64,000 nucleotides of DNA from Flavobacterium sp. KMS (GTDB lineage: Bacteria > Bacteroidota > Bacteroidia > Flavobacteriales > Flavobacteriaceae). Location: NCBI RefSeq assembly GCF_000813005.1, contig NZ_JSYP01000001.1, forward strand, positions 248,001-312,000. Direction: 5' to 3'. Under the pieces are notes generated by a model. The model saw nothing but the letters and a program-made list of their open reading frames with translations. It was not told where the DNA came from and did not search any database. Of this stretch, positions 18,189-27,767 are shown one piece after another. The first letter of the stretch is position 1. Every line of letters begins with the position of its first letter. The translations under genes and the position numbers were made by a program.

Positions 18189-18635
18189 ATGAAGACTGAA
18201 ATACAACCTTACAATGATAAATTTAAAGAACAGATGATTCTTGTTTGGGAAAATTCCGTTCGTGCCACACATGATTTCCTAGTTCCATCTGATATTGATT
18301 ATTACAAAAAAATCGTATCATCTATCGATTTTAACTCTTTCCCCGTATTTTGTCTAACAGAAGCTGATACAGTTCTTGGCTTTATTGGTATTGCAGAGAA
18401 TAAAATCGAGATGTTATTTTTAGCTCCAGAACATATAGGAAAAGGTTTTGGCAAAACATTGATGAATTTTGCTATCAATGAACTTGATGTTAACAAAGTG
18501 GATGTTAACGAGCAAAATCATAATGCGATTAATTTTTATTCCAAATTTGGTTTTCTACCATACGACAGAACCGACAAAGATGATGAAGGAAAAGATTATC
18601 CTATTTTAAAAATGAAACTGGAAATCAAGAAATAA
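18189..18635 (+). CDS. GNAT family N-acetyltransferase
   Basis: A 148-residue acetyl-CoA-dependent transferase. The order of motifs is standard: N-terminal VWENSVRATHDFL, strand GFIGIAENKIEMLFLAPEHI, the acetyl-CoA-binding loop GKGFGKTLMNFAI, then VDVNEQNHNAINFYSKFGF and the C-terminal tail. The opening (NSVRATHDFL) recalls the E. coli YjaB/YiaC-like subgroup, but the substrate is unknown. The gene forms a compact unit with its own leader and is bracketed by two terminator hairpins that share most of their sequence, which may mean it was added as a small cassette. Confidence 0.87.
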   Translation: MKTEIQPYNDKFKEQMILVWENSVRATHDFLVPSDIDYYKKIVSSIDFNSFPVFCLTEADTVLGFIGIAENKIEMLFLAPEHIGKGFGKTLMNFAINELDVNKVDVNEQNHNAINFYSKFGFLPYDRTDKDDEGKDYPILKMKLEIKK

Positions 18636-18670
18636 CAAATTGTAATTTAGAGAGCATCATCTATTCAAAC

Positions 18671-18712
18671 AAAAAAGCCATAACAAAATTTAATTCTGTT
18701 GTGGCTTTTTTC
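18671..18712. terminator. Terminator hairpin 2 (flanks the GNAT gene)
   Basis: AAAAAAGCCATAACA / TGTTGTGGCTTTTTT stem with a loop and T-run. The loop and right arm (TTAATTCTGTTGTGG) are nearly identical to hairpin 1 at 18121-18160, so the two are probably copies of each other. Confidence 0.75.
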
Positions 18713-18759
18713 ATTATGAAGTAAAAAACTGAGACTGTGACCGAGACTGAAAACTAATT

Positions 18760-20313
18760 CTACCAAGGAATAGGATTATAATCTTTTAAAAATTTTCCGC
18801 ACCAGTGTTTTCCTGTATTGATTCCGTCGAATAAAGGATCCATTACACGTGCAGCACCATCTACAATATCAAGCGGTGGCTGAAAATCTTCTAGTTCTTG
18901 TTTCTTTTTGGCTAATTCGGCAGGATCTTCGTCGGTTACCCAACCTGTATCTACAGCATTCATAAAAATACCATGTTTTGCCAATGTTCCCGATGAGGTA
19001 TGTGTTAACATATTCAAAGCAGCTTTTGCCATATTGGTATGTGGGTGACGGTCTTCTTTAAAAAAGCGATGAAACTTTCCTTCCATAGCCGAAACATTTA
19101 TAATGTGTTTTTTACCCGTATTATCTTTCTTCATTACTTCCGAAAGGCGATTGCATAAAACAAAAGGCGCAACAGAATTCACCAATTGAACCTCGATCAT
19201 CTCGGTTGTTTCTATTTGTCCTAATCTTAAACGCCAGCTATTTGTTTTTCGTAAATCTACTTGTTGTAAATCCGCATCGAGTTCCCCTTCCGGAAAAACT
19301 TCATTTGTTACAAGCGCATTATCAAAAGAATAAGGAATCTGAGATAATTTAGCCGAAGCACGTAAACCAATACCTGGTTCAGGTCCGTGCCAGGTTACAG
19401 GCATATTCTGGTTAGAAGAAGCTCCAGAAGTCAATACCTTCAATTCATCCAAACAATTAGTATGATCTAGCAATAATTCTTGTGCTTGTTTAGGCAAAGA
19501 ACTTATTGCACGCTCTTCATTTTCCATTAAATGTGTATAAAATCCAGCCGGACGTCTCACTGTTTGCGCAGCATTATTGATAAGAATATCCAATCGTTCG
19601 TACTTTTGCTCAATAAAATTACAGAAAATCTCCACACTAGGAATATGTCGTAAATCTAATCCGTGAATTTTTAAGCGATGTCCCCATTCCATGAAATCTT
19701 CTTCTTTAGAAAATCGCAAGGCAGAATCTACAGGAAAACGAGTTGTTGCAATAACGGTTGCTCCGCCACGCAAAAGCATCAAAGTAATATGATACCCAAT
19801 TTTTAAACGAGAGCCCGTTATAACAGCTACTTGCCCTTTTACATCTGCGGTCTGGAAACGTTTAGCATAATTAAAATCACCACAATCGGTACACATTGTA
19901 TCGTAAAAGTGGTGCATCTTTGTAAACCCCGTTTTACATACATAACAATTTCTAGGCGTTTCTAATTCCAATTGTTCCTTATGAGCAAGATCATTATAAG
20001 CCAATAATTTTGGCGCAACAAATATACTTGCTTCACGAGCATGACGAATTCCGGTTTCTTTACGAGCCGTTTTATCTTTCTTTTCCTTTTTACGCTTTGC
20101 AGCTTCTTTCCCATCCTTAACTCGTCTGGAAAACTCACCTCTGTCTGGTCTGGAAAACATACCTGCTTCTTTAATCAATGCTATTCTTTGCTCTTTAGGA
20201 ATATCAAATATTTGATCTGTATCAGTATTTAATTGTGCCAAAACAGCAATACATCGGTCTATTTCTTCCGAAGTTATTGTATTCTTAATTTCTATTTCTT
20301 CCTTCGTCATCAT
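18760..20313 (-). CDS. SDR-fold protein with N-terminal zinc-ribbon-like domain
   Basis: A 517-residue protein. Residues 1-115 are charged and helical; 120-150 hold a four-cysteine cluster (Cys123/Cys126 in CYVC, Cys141/Cys144 in CTDC) likely to bind zinc. An SDR Rossmann domain follows: [15 protein letters not shown] (166-174) replaces the usual TGxxxGIG, and LINNAAQ (about 245-250) matches the NNAG motif. Ser408 (NVSAMEG) is in the catalytic position, but the tyrosine four residues before Lys430 is Thr426. About 120 residues are inserted between the NNAA motif and the Ser region. The domains argue for an NAD(P)-binding protein; ordinary dehydrogenase activity is doubtful. The gene stands alone. 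Confidence 0.75.
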   Translation of the reverse strand: MMTKEEIEIKNTITSEEIDRCIAVLAQLNTDTDQIFDIPKEQRIALIKEAGMFSRPDRGEFSRRVKDGKEAAKRKKEKKDKTARKETGIRHAREASIFVAPKLLAYNDLAHKEQLELETPRNCYVCKTGFTKMHHFYDTMCTDCGDFNYAKRFQTADVKGQVAVITGSRLKIGYHITLMLLRGGATVIATTRFPVDSALRFSKEEDFMEWGHRLKIHGLDLRHIPSVEIFCNFIEQKYERLDILINNAAQTVRRPAGFYTHLMENEERAISSLPKQAQELLLDHTNCLDELKVLTSGASSNQNMPVTWHGPEPGIGLRASAKLSQIPYSFDNALVTNEVFPEGELDADLQQVDLRKTNSWRLRLGQIETTEMIEVQLVNSVAPFVLCNRLSEVMKKDNTGKKHIINVSAMEGKFHRFFKEDRHPHTNMAKAALNMLTHTSSGTLAKHGIFMNAVDTGWVTDEDPAELAKKKQELEDFQPPLDIVDGAARVMDPLFDGINTGKHWCGKFLKDYNPIPW

Positions 20314-20339
20314 AAAAAATGCATATTACTATTAGCTCA

Positions 20340-20500
20340 ATTTTAAAAGTGCGCAAATATAGGCTTTTTATAGTCTGAAAGTCGAAAGTTTGAAAGTCAT
20401 AAAGTCTCCTCTTTTTATTTCCAACTTCTCCCCTTTCACTTCTAACTTTATGACCTTTGACTTTTAGACTTTCGACTTTTTTGTATCTTCGCACCTACTT
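20340..20500. repeat. AT-rich inverted repeat upstream of the methyltransferase gene
   Basis: Words such as GTCTGAAAGTCGAAAG (about 20371-20386) are mirrored by CTTTTAGACTTTCGACTTTT (20461-20480). Similar pseudo-palindromic stretches of AAAGTC/GACTTT recur in flavobacterial intergenic DNA. A -7-like TATCTTCG overlaps the right end (about 20484). Confidence 0.4.
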
Positions 20501-20513
20501 TGCAAAACCCCTT

Positions 20514-21293
20514 ATGTTATTTCAAATAAAATCATACCTTAAATTCCTTTGGAACTCCAAAAATGAACATGCTGTGCATTCGCCTTTTGTGTTTAATTTA
20601 TTGACTAAATGTTTTTATGACAGAAAAACAAAACCCGAATATGCCATTTTGAGAGCTTATCGAAAATCCTTTTTACAAAATAAAAATACGATCGAAGTGA
20701 CTGACTTTGGCGCTGGTTCCAGAGTTTTTAAAAGTAATACCAGACAAATCTCTAAGATTGCCAAAACAGCTGGAATTTCGCCTAAAAGAGCCGAATTACT
20801 ATTCCGAATTACAGCCTATTTTAAACCTGACACTATTCTGGAAATAGGAACTTCTTTAGGATTAGCAACCTCTGCCCTAGCCTTAGGCGCTCCAAAAGCA
20901 AAAGTTACAACACTCGAAGGTTGCTTTGCAACAGCATTGGCAGCCAGAAACGGGTTGCAACAATTTAATTATAATAATGTAGAATCAATTGTAACCGAAT
21001 TTGAAAGTTATCTGAACAATTATCAATTATCAGCTACTAATTATCAATTAGTTTATTTTGATGGCAATCATTCTAAAAAAGCAACTTTAGATTATTTTGA
21101 TTTTTTACTTCCAACAATTACTAATGATACCGTTTGGATTTTCGACGACATTCATTGGTCTCCAGAAATGGAAGAAGCCTGGGGAATCATAAAAAATCAT
21201 CCAAGAGTAAAAGTTACCATCGATACGTTTCAATGGGGATTCGTGTTTTTTAGACGCGAACAAGAAAAAGAACATTTTATTATCAGGGCATAA
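20514..21293 (+). CDS. Class I SAM-dependent methyltransferase
   Basis: A 259-residue protein. The Rossmann-like methyltransferase core is seen as ILEIGTSLGLATSALAL (motif I, about residue 106-122), KVTTLEGC (motif II acidic end) and LVYFDGNHSKKATLDYF (motif IV, a DxNH pattern), followed by NDTVWIFDDIHWSPEM. This order resembles O-methyltransferase-type enzymes such as the catechol/caffeoyl-CoA group. The N-terminus LKFLWNSKNEHAVHSPFVF is a typical start of this flavobacterial family. I chose the ATG at 20514, since the in-frame ATG at 20457 lies inside a repeat region and would precede the promoter-like element. Substrate unknown. Confidence 0.85.
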   Translation: MLFQIKSYLKFLWNSKNEHAVHSPFVFNLLTKCFYDRKTKPEYAILRAYRKSFLQNKNTIEVTDFGAGSRVFKSNTRQISKIAKTAGISPKRAELLFRITAYFKPDTILEIGTSLGLATSALALGAPKAKVTTLEGCFATALAARNGLQQFNYNNVESIVTEFESYLNNYQLSATNYQLVYFDGNHSKKATLDYFDFLLPTITNDTVWIFDDIHWSPEMEEAWGIIKNHPRVKVTIDTFQWGFVFFRREQEKEHFIIRA

Positions 21294-21295
21294 AA

Positions 21296-21326
21296 AAATG
21301 GCAATCATTCCTGACTGCCATTTCAT
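21296..21326. terminator. Intrinsic terminator of the methyltransferase gene
   Basis: AAATGGCA / TGCCATTT stem directly after the stop codon; T-rich in both directions, so it may also serve the convergent gene. Confidence 0.6.
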
Positions 21327-21374
21327 TCAAAATTCAAAATTCAACCTAATTCTAATATAAAATACTCAATTAAC

Positions 21375-22025
21375 TTACTTTTTCGCTTCAGCGGTTTCTT
21401 CAGATTTTGCTCCCATTCTATTTAATGTATACATTGGTGCAAACTTCAATTTCAACCCAGCAATTTTTCTATTATCTTCCGCCGTAAGCCCTTCTTTTTC
21501 AACAGTATTTTTACGACTATCTAGTGCTTCGTACATCATTTTAACTTCATCCCAGTCTTCTCGGGAATAACTGTCTTTATTCTTTTGGGCAGTATCTACA
21601 AATTGTTGATAAACACTAAGAATGTTTTTGGCATTTACCCAATCAAAATTCATGTCATTTCCAATTTTTCCTTCTCCAAATAAAGCATCACGCATTTTTT
21701 GTTTTGGATTTGGGGCAGTAAGGGCGGTAAGTTCTGCTTTAAAAGCCTCATATTTAGCTTTACTAGCTTCAATTCTTTCCTGAGCTTTTGCATTTTCTTT
21801 GATGTCAGCCAAAGCCAATTCTGCTTTCTCAGATTCTATTTTATACTTGTCTTCAATTGTGTTCCAATTGGTTTTAGCATTTTCTACAGTTACATTTTTT
21901 ATTGAATCTACATACGCTACATAGGTATCAATAGTTTTTTCTGCTTGTGCTGCTTTTTCATCTTTACATGAAACAAATCCCATCGCAACAAATGCTATTC
22001 CGAATAATAATTGTGTATTTTTCAT
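21375..22025 (-). CDS. Coiled-coil lipoprotein of unknown function
   Basis: A 216-residue lipoprotein: start placed at 22025, where the signal reads KNTQLLFGIAFVAMGFVSC with predicted lipidated Cys20; a longer frame to 22064 would spoil the signal. The mature part is Lys/Glu/Ala-rich and almost entirely helical (for example EKAELALADIKENAKAQERI), consistent with a coiled coil in the periplasm, possibly spanning to peptidoglycan. Similar small helical lipoproteins are common in Flavobacterium and carry only DUF labels. No enzymatic motif is seen. It is a single gene convergent with the methyltransferase. Confidence 0.75.
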   Translation of the reverse strand: MKNTQLLFGIAFVAMGFVSCKDEKAAQAEKTIDTYVAYVDSIKNVTVENAKTNWNTIEDKYKIESEKAELALADIKENAKAQERIEASKAKYEAFKAELTALTAPNPKQKMRDALFGEGKIGNDMNFDWVNAKNILSVYQQFVDTAQKNKDSYSREDWDEVKMMYEALDSRKNTVEKEGLTAEDNRKIAGLKLKFAPMYTLNRMGAKSEETAEAKK

Positions 22026-22349
22026 AATCTCAATTGTTAATGTTATCTGCCAAATGTAACACATTTTTTAAATAAAATTAAATATTTATCAAAATATTAT
22101 GAATTTTATTAAATTAAAATTACAAAAACTAAACAAATATGATAATTATGTAAATTTAAAAAGTAATTATATAAAACACTTTATCAGCTTTGTAGTTTAT
22201 ACCAAAAAAAACAATCCTCCTACCTTGCAAACAATAAACAAGTGTAACAAAAATGTATTTTAAACTACTTATGATTAATTCAAAAGCGTTTTGTACTTTT
22301 AAAATCTAAAATTTATCCCGAAACTTCGGGACAACAATCATAAACTCCA
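22026..22349. other. 324-bp AT-rich divergent intergenic region
   Basis: It separates the coiled-coil lipoprotein and the LolD-like gene. The DNA is extremely AT-rich and non-coding. Near the LolD side it contains the palindrome TCCCGAAACTTCGGGA (22316-22331), one base different from the copy at 5801-5816. Confidence 0.5.
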
Positions 22350-23042
22350 ATGGCAAATCCATTAATTAAAATCACTAATATTAAACGAAATTTTGTACTT
22401 GGAAACGAAATTGTTTATGTCTTAAAAGGAATTGATTTAGAAATAAATAAAGGGGAATATGTTGCTTTAATGGGACCGTCGGGTTCAGGAAAATCAACAT
22501 TAATGAACTTATTGGGATGTTTAGACACTCCAACTTCTGGAACTTATATCCTTAACGGAAAAGATGTAAGCCAGATGAAAGATGATGAATTGGCAGAAAT
22601 TAGAAATAAGGAAATTGGATTTGTTTTCCAAACTTTCAACCTTTTACCAAGAACTACTGCACTAGACAATGTTGCCTTACCTATGATTTATGCTGGTTAC
22701 TCTAAATCCGAACGAGTTGTTCGTGCTACCCAAGTATTAAAACAAGTAAATCTTGCCGATAGAATGGACCATCAGCCGAATCAGCTTTCGGGAGGACAAC
22801 GACAACGTGTAGCAATTGCAAGAGCATTAGTAAATAAACCATCTATTATTCTTGCCGATGAACCAACCGGAAATTTAGATAGTAAAACCTCTGTAGAAAT
22901 CATGAAACTTTTTGATGATATTCATGCACAGGGAAATACTGTAATTCTGGTTACCCACGAAGAGGATATCGCTGCCTATGCACACCGCATCATTCGTTTG
23001 CGCGACGGTGTTGTTGAAAGCGACGCAACTATTAAAAAATAG
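22350..23042 (+). CDS. ABC transporter ATP-binding protein, LolD/MacB type
   Basis: A 230-residue ATPase subunit. Walker A is GPSGSGKST (about 42-50), the Q-loop [10 protein letters not shown], the signature [15 protein letters not shown] and Walker [14 protein letters not shown] follow, with switch His in LVTHEED. The pattern [19 protein letters not shown] is characteristic of the LolD/MacB/FtsE-like group, which pairs with MacB-FtsX type permeases for lipoprotein release or macrolide/peptide export. No permease gene is adjacent: the next gene downstream encodes a cobalamin adenosyltransferase. Whether it serves LolCE or another permease cannot be told here. Confidence 0.9.
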   Translation: MANPLIKITNIKRNFVLGNEIVYVLKGIDLEINKGEYVALMGPSGSGKSTLMNLLGCLDTPTSGTYILNGKDVSQMKDDELAEIRNKEIGFVFQTFNLLPRTTALDNVALPMIYAGYSKSERVVRATQVLKQVNLADRMDHQPNQLSGGQRQRVAIARALVNKPSIILADEPTGNLDSKTSVEIMKLFDDIHAQGNTVILVTHEEDIAAYAHRIIRLRDGVVESDATIKK

Positions 23043-23130
23043 TTTAACTGTTTATTTGGTTAATTGATTAATCGAATAAAAAGTAAAAACTTAGTATCTC
23101 AGAATCTTAGAAACTCAGTACCTAAAAATA

Positions 23131-23700
23131 ATGAAAGTATATACAAAAACAGGAGACAAAGGAACTACCGCACTTTTTGGCGGAACCCGCGTTCCTAAAG
23201 ACCATATCCGTATTGACAGTTACGGAACCGTTGATGAACTTAACTCTTATATAGGTCTCATACGTGATCAGGAAATGAATGCGCATTATAAGAACATTTT
23301 AATCGAAATTCAAGACCGCTTATTTACCGTTGGAGCAATTCTAGCCACTCCGGTAGAAAAAGAAGTACTAAAAAACGGAGAATTACGCCTTAAAAATCTT
23401 GGCATTGTACCTTCGGATATCGAATTACTTGAAAATGAAATCGATACCATGGAAGAATCGCTTCCGCAAATGACTCACTTTGTTTTACCAGGCGGACATC
23501 AAACCGTGTCATATTGTCACATCGCGCGTTGCGTTTGTCGTCGTGCCGAACGATTGGCAGTACATTTAAGTCATAATGAGACTGTTCCGGAAATAGCAAT
23601 ACAGTACTTAAACCGACTTTCTGACTACCTTTTTGTCTTGGCACGAAAGTTGTCTTCTGACTTAAAAGCGGATGAAGTGAAATGGATTCCGAGAAAGTAA
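23131..23700 (+). CDS. Cob(I)yrinic acid a,c-diamide adenosyltransferase (PduO type)
   Basis: ATP:cob(I)alamin adenosyltransferase making adenosylcobalamin. The 189-residue protein has the ATP-binding N-terminus KVYTKTGDKGTTALFGG, the helix YGTVDELNSYIG, and the C-terminal CRRAERLAVHLS segment in which Arg residues contact ATP, all characteristic of PduO-type enzymes. The adenosylcobalamin-linked GTPase gene meaB is found about 17 kb away in this window (39870), consistent with a methylmalonyl-CoA mutase in this genome. It may be in one transcript with the LolD-like gene (88-bp gap), with no obvious functional link. Confidence 0.93.
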   Translation: MKVYTKTGDKGTTALFGGTRVPKDHIRIDSYGTVDELNSYIGLIRDQEMNAHYKNILIEIQDRLFTVGAILATPVEKEVLKNGELRLKNLGIVPSDIELLENEIDTMEESLPQMTHFVLPGGHQTVSYCHIARCVCRRAERLAVHLSHNETVPEIAIQYLNRLSDYLFVLARKLSSDLKADEVKWIPRK

Positions 23701-24004
23701 ACTTTCTTAAATTCCAATTTTTTAAAATCCCAAATTCCAAAGAAATAATTTAAAAATTATGCGAATTTAAATCATATACAAAGTTCCAAAATATTGGAAA
23801 TTTTAGATTCCTTTTGGAATTTTTAATTTAATTTTTGGGGTTTAAAAATTCAAAATATTGCGATTTTACCTTCCCTTTTTGGGATTTGGAATTTAAATAT
23901 TGGATTTTAACAAGAGACGTTCTTAAATTTTACTAAAATAAATCGTTTTTTACTTGTCTTTCTCAGTAAAAAAATTATTTTTGCACAAACTAAATTGACA
24001 AAAC
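23701..24004. other. 304-bp intergenic region with AT-rich repeats and promoter
   Basis: Contains multiple imperfect inverted words of the type AAATTCCAA / TTGGAATTT and TCCCAAAT / ATTTGGGA, non-coding. The right end carries a good promoter (23954-23983) for the DUF2795 gene. Confidence 0.5.
23954..23983 (+). promoter_or_regulatory. Bacteroidota-type promoter for the DUF2795-secA genes
   Basis: TTG (23954-23956), a 19-bp spacer and TATTTTTG (23976-23983) fit the -33/-7 consensus of the Bacteroidota housekeeping sigma factor. The start codon is at 24005, giving a short leader. Confidence 0.65.
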
Positions 24005-24226
24005 ATGTATTGGACATTAGAATTAGCATCATATTTAAGTGATGCACCGTGGCCTGCTAACAAAGACGAACTTATAGACTACGCTATTAGAGCAGGAGCT
24101 CCATTAGAAGTAGTAGAAAACCTGCAGTCAATTGAAGACGAGGGTGAGATATATGAATCAATGGAAGAAATATGGCCGGATTATCCAACAGACGAAGATT
24201 ATCTTTGGAACGAGGATGAATATTAA
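24005..24226 (+). CDS. DUF2795 domain-containing small protein
   Basis: A very acidic 73-residue protein (MYWTLELASYLSDAPWPANK at the start, ending in a Glu/Asp/Tyr-rich tail). The pattern W...LASYLSDAPWPA.K.EL..YA...GAP..V.ENL matches the conserved DUF2795 family of Bacteroidota, for which no function is established. It sits 92 bp before secA with a small hairpin between, and this DUF2795-secA neighbourhood is one I associate with Flavobacteriaceae. It has its own well-formed promoter. Confidence 0.85.
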   Translation: MYWTLELASYLSDAPWPANKDELIDYAIRAGAPLEVVENLQSIEDEGEIYESMEEIWPDYPTDEDYLWNEDEY

Positions 24227-24241
24227 AAAGTAACCCCAAAG

Positions 24242-24271
24242 AAAAAGTCTCAAAAAAGAGGCTTTTTTTTT
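24242..24271 (+). terminator. Small hairpin between DUF2795 gene and secA
   Basis: AAAAAGTCTC / GAGGCTTTTT with one wobble pair and a T-run of nine or ten. It may end part of the transcription before secA. Confidence 0.6.
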
Positions 24272-24317
24272 GTTTAAATTTACACATTTAGATAAATTAT
24301 AGAAATACCAACAGATC

Positions 24318-27300
24318 ATGAGTTTCATTAACAGTATTATTAAAGTCTTTGTAGGTGATAAATCACAAAAAGATGTCAAAGCTTTACAACCTTATTTAAA
24401 CAAAATTAAAACTTTCGAAACTAGCCTTATCGCTTTGTCTCATGACGAGCTAAGAGCCAGGACCGTATTTTTTAAGCAAAAGATAAAGGACGCAAGAGCC
24501 GAAAAAGATGCTAAAATCGCTTCTCTTAAAACAGAAGTAGAAAGCATTGAAGATATCGACAAGAGAGAAGACATTTACGAAGCTATAGATACTTTAGAAA
24601 AAGAAGCTTACGAAATCTCAGAGAAAACATTATTGGAAATTCTTCCAGAAGCGTTTTCTGTAGTAAAAGAAACAGCACGTCGTTTTAAAGACAATTCTTT
24701 TATCGAGGTTACTGCAACTCCAAAAGACCGCGAATTTTCAGGTTCAAAAACTTATGTTACTATTGAAGGTGATAAAGCTACTTGGGCTAACAAATGGAAT
24801 GCTGCTGGTAAAGAAATTACATGGGACATGATTCATTATGATGTTCAGTTAATTGGTGGTATGGTATTGCACGAAGGTAAAGTTGCCGAAATGCAAACAG
24901 GTGAAGGTAAAACATTAGTTGCTACACTTCCTCTTTACTTAAATGCTTTGACAGGAAACGGAGTTCACTTAGTAACGGTGAATGATTACCTTGCAAAACG
25001 TGATAGTACATGGAAAGCGCCTTTATTCGAATTTCACGGCTTAACTGTTGATTGTATCGATAACCACCAACCAAGTACAGAACAAAGAAAGAAAGCATAT
25101 GATGCAGACATTACTTACGGAACAAATAACGAATTCGGATTTGACTACCTAAGAGATAATATGGCGCATTCGCCAAATGACTTGGTACAAAGAAAACACA
25201 ATTATGCAATTGTCGATGAGGTCGATTCTGTATTAATTGATGATGCAAGAACACCACTTATCATTTCTGGTCCAGTTCCTCAAGGAGACCGTCATGAATT
25301 TAATGAATTGAAGCCAAAAATTGAAAACTTAGTAAGTTTACAACGTCAATTGGCAAATGGATTCTTAGCTGAAGCTAAAAAATTAATAAAAGAAGGAAAC
25401 ACTAAAGATGGTGGTTTCTTATTATTAAGAGCTTACAGAAGTTTACCTAGAAATAAAGCTTTAATTAAATTTTTGAGTGAAGAAGGAATTAAACAATTAC
25501 TTCAGAAAACCGAAAATCAATACATGCAGGACAACAACCGTGAAATGCATAAAGTTGATGAGGCTTTATACTTCGTAATTGAAGAAAAAAACAATCAAGT
25601 TGAATTAACTGATAATGGAATCAAATTCCTTTCAGGAGATACAGATGCAGACTTTTTCGTATTACCAGATATCGGAACTGAAATCGCTGCAATTGAAAAA
25701 CAAAAATTAGATAAAGACGCTGAAGCTGAAGCCAAAGAAAGATTATTTCAGGATTTTGGTGTAAAAAGCGAGCGTATCCACACTTTAACTCAACTGTTAA
25801 AAGCGTATGCACTTTTTGAAAAAGATGTAGAATACGTTATCATGGACAACAAAATTATGATTGTTGATGAGCAAACAGGTCGTATCATGGATGGTCGTCG
25901 TTATTCTGACGGATTACACCAGGCGATTGAGGCTAAAGAAAATGTAAAAATCGAAGCTGCAACTCAAACTTTTGCAACTGTTACTTTACAGAACTACTTT
26001 AGAATGTACAGCAAATTAGGCGGTATGACGGGTACTGCAGTAACAGAAGCTGGTGAGTTATGGCAAATATATAAATTAGATGTAGTTGAGATTCCTACGA
26101 ATCGTCCAATGTCAAGAATAGACAAAGAAGATTACATTTATAAAACTACACGTGAAAAATTCAATGCAGTAATCGAAGATGTAACTGAATTATCTAAAGC
26201 TGGAAGACCAGTTTTAATTGGAACAACATCTGTAGAAATCTCTGAGTTATTAAGCCGTATGCTTAAAATGAGAGGTGTTACACACAATGTATTGAATGCT
26301 AAAATGCACAAGCAAGAGGCACAAATCGTAGAAGAAGCAGGAAAACCTGGAGTCGTAACCATTGCGACCAATATGGCTGGTCGTGGTACCGATATTAAAT
26401 TATCTCCAGAGGTTAAAGCTGCCGGAGGTTTAGCAATCGTTGGTACAGAACGCCATGATTCTCGTCGTGTAGACAGACAGTTACGTGGTCGTGCTGGTCG
26501 TCAAGGTGACCCAGGAAGTTCTCAATTCTATGTTTCTCTAGAAGATAACTTAATGCGTTTATTTGGTTCTGAAAGAGTTGCCAAAGTAATGGATAGAATG
26601 GGATTACAAGAAGGTGAAGTTATTCAGCATTCTATGATGACTAAATCTATCGAGCGTGCTCAGAAAAAAGTAGAAGAAAACAACTTTGGTGTTCGTAAGC
26701 GTTTATTAGAATATGATGACGTTATGAACTCACAACGTGAAGTAGTTTACAAACGTCGTCGTCACGCCTTGTTTGGAGAGCGTTTAAAACTAGATATCGC
26801 AAACATGCTTTACGATACTTGCGAATTAATCGTAAGCAACAATAAAGTAACAAATGATTTCAAAACTTTTGAGTTTGATTTGATTCGTTATTTCGGAATC
26901 ACTTCTCCAATTTCTGATGCAGATTTCAACAAATTGTCAGATATTGAAATCACAGGAAAAGTATACAAAGAAGCTTTGTCATTCTATACTGAAAAAACAG
27001 AACGTAGTGCTAGAGAAGCTTTCCCTATCATTAAAGGAGTTTACGAAGAGAAAAACAATCAATTTGAGCGTATCGTAGTTCCGTTTACAGATGGTATCAA
27101 AACATTAAATGTTGTTACTGATCTTAAAAAAGCATACGAAACTGAAGGTGCACAACTAATTGCTGATTTCGAGAAGAACATCACTTTATCTATCGTTGAC
27201 GAAGCTTGGAAAAAACACTTACGTAAAATGGACGAATTGAAACAATCTGTTCAATTAGCCGTTCACGAGCAAAAAGATCCATTGCTTATCTATAAATTAG

Positions 27301-27659
27301 AAGCTTTTAATTTATTCCGTGCAATGCTGGATAACGTAAACAGAGAAGTAATTTCATTCTTATTTAAAGGTGATTTACCAGCTCAAAACGTTCCGGAAAT
27401 TCATGAAGCAAGAGAAGTTCGTCAGAAAGAAAATTATAAATTAAGTAAAGACGAAATCGAAAATAGTGAAGATATCAACCGCGAAGCTGGAGAAACTCAG
27501 CAACGTCAAGTTACAGAAACTATTACTAGAGATATGCCTAAAATAAATCGTAATGATAACGTTACAGTACAACAAGTTGCAACTGGAACAGTTGAAACGA
27601 TGAAATTTAAAAAAGCGGAAAGCTTAATCGCTTCTGGCGAATGGGTTATCGTTAAATAA
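24318..27659 (+). CDS. secA: Preprotein translocase subunit SecA
   Basis: The ATPase motor of the Sec export channel. At 1113 residues it is about 200 longer than E. coli SecA, as is usual for Bacteroidota, mainly through an insertion in nucleotide-binding domain 1 (around residues 330-420, [16 protein letters not shown] onward). Walker A is [11 protein letters not shown] (about 193-203), the DEAD motif is [15 protein letters not shown], and motif VI is [16 protein letters not shown]. The preprotein-binding and helical scaffold/wing domains follow. The C-terminus ([17 protein letters not shown]) has no CxC...CH zinc-binding tail, so a SecB-binding zinc site is absent. Essential gene. Confidence 0.97.
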   Translation: MSFINSIIKVFVGDKSQKDVKALQPYLNKIKTFETSLIALSHDELRARTVFFKQKIKDARAEKDAKIASLKTEVESIEDIDKREDIYEAIDTLEKEAYEISEKTLLEILPEAFSVVKETARRFKDNSFIEVTATPKDREFSGSKTYVTIEGDKATWANKWNAAGKEITWDMIHYDVQLIGGMVLHEGKVAEMQTGEGKTLVATLPLYLNALTGNGVHLVTVNDYLAKRDSTWKAPLFEFHGLTVDCIDNHQPSTEQRKKAYDADITYGTNNEFGFDYLRDNMAHSPNDLVQRKHNYAIVDEVDSVLIDDARTPLIISGPVPQGDRHEFNELKPKIENLVSLQRQLANGFLAEAKKLIKEGNTKDGGFLLLRAYRSLPRNKALIKFLSEEGIKQLLQKTENQYMQDNNREMHKVDEALYFVIEEKNNQVELTDNGIKFLSGDTDADFFVLPDIGTEIAAIEKQKLDKDAEAEAKERLFQDFGVKSERIHTLTQLLKAYALFEKDVEYVIMDNKIMIVDEQTGRIMDGRRYSDGLHQAIEAKENVKIEAATQTFATVTLQNYFRMYSKLGGMTGTAVTEAGELWQIYKLDVVEIPTNRPMSRIDKEDYIYKTTREKFNAVIEDVTELSKAGRPVLIGTTSVEISELLSRMLKMRGVTHNVLNAKMHKQEAQIVEEAGKPGVVTIATNMAGRGTDIKLSPEVKAAGGLAIVGTERHDSRRVDRQLRGRAGRQGDPGSSQFYVSLEDNLMRLFGSERVAKVMDRMGLQEGEVIQHSMMTKSIERAQKKVEENNFGVRKRLLEYDDVMNSQREVVYKRRRHALFGERLKLDIANMLYDTCELIVSNNKVTNDFKTFEFDLIRYFGITSPISDADFNKLSDIEITGKVYKEALSFYTEKTERSAREAFPIIKGVYEEKNNQFERIVVPFTDGIKTLNVVTDLKKAYETEGAQLIADFEKNITLSIVDEAWKKHLRKMDELKQSVQLAVHEQKDPLLIYKLEAFNLFRAMLDNVNREVISFLFKGDLPAQNVPEIHEAREVRQKENYKLSKDEIENSEDINREAGETQQRQVTETITRDMPKINRNDNVTVQQVATGTVETMKFKKAESLIASGEWVIVK

Positions 27660-27726
27660 TCTAGAGTCTCAGTATATTCAGTCTCAATTAACATTTTGAG
27701 ACTGAAAACTGAAACTGAAAACTCAA

Positions 27727-27767
27727 AAAAAATCCCCCAATTATACTAATTAATTGGGGGATTTTTT
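27727..27767. terminator. Strong bidirectional terminator between secA and trmH-like gene
   Basis: Perfect 17-bp stem AAAAAATCCCCCAATTA / TAATTGGGGGATTTTTT with a 7-nt loop. It overlaps the stop codon of the convergent methyltransferase gene. Confidence 0.92.

Noticed and set aside
20457..20513. Upstream start for the methyltransferase
   Set aside because: The extra 19 residues (FRLSTFLYLRTYF) come from the AT-rich repeat and precede the promoter-like word; the ATG at 20514 gives the familiar start.
24318..27659. SecA as a frame-extended or fused protein
   Set aside because: The length of 1113 aa is normal for Bacteroidota SecA; no fusion is needed to explain it.
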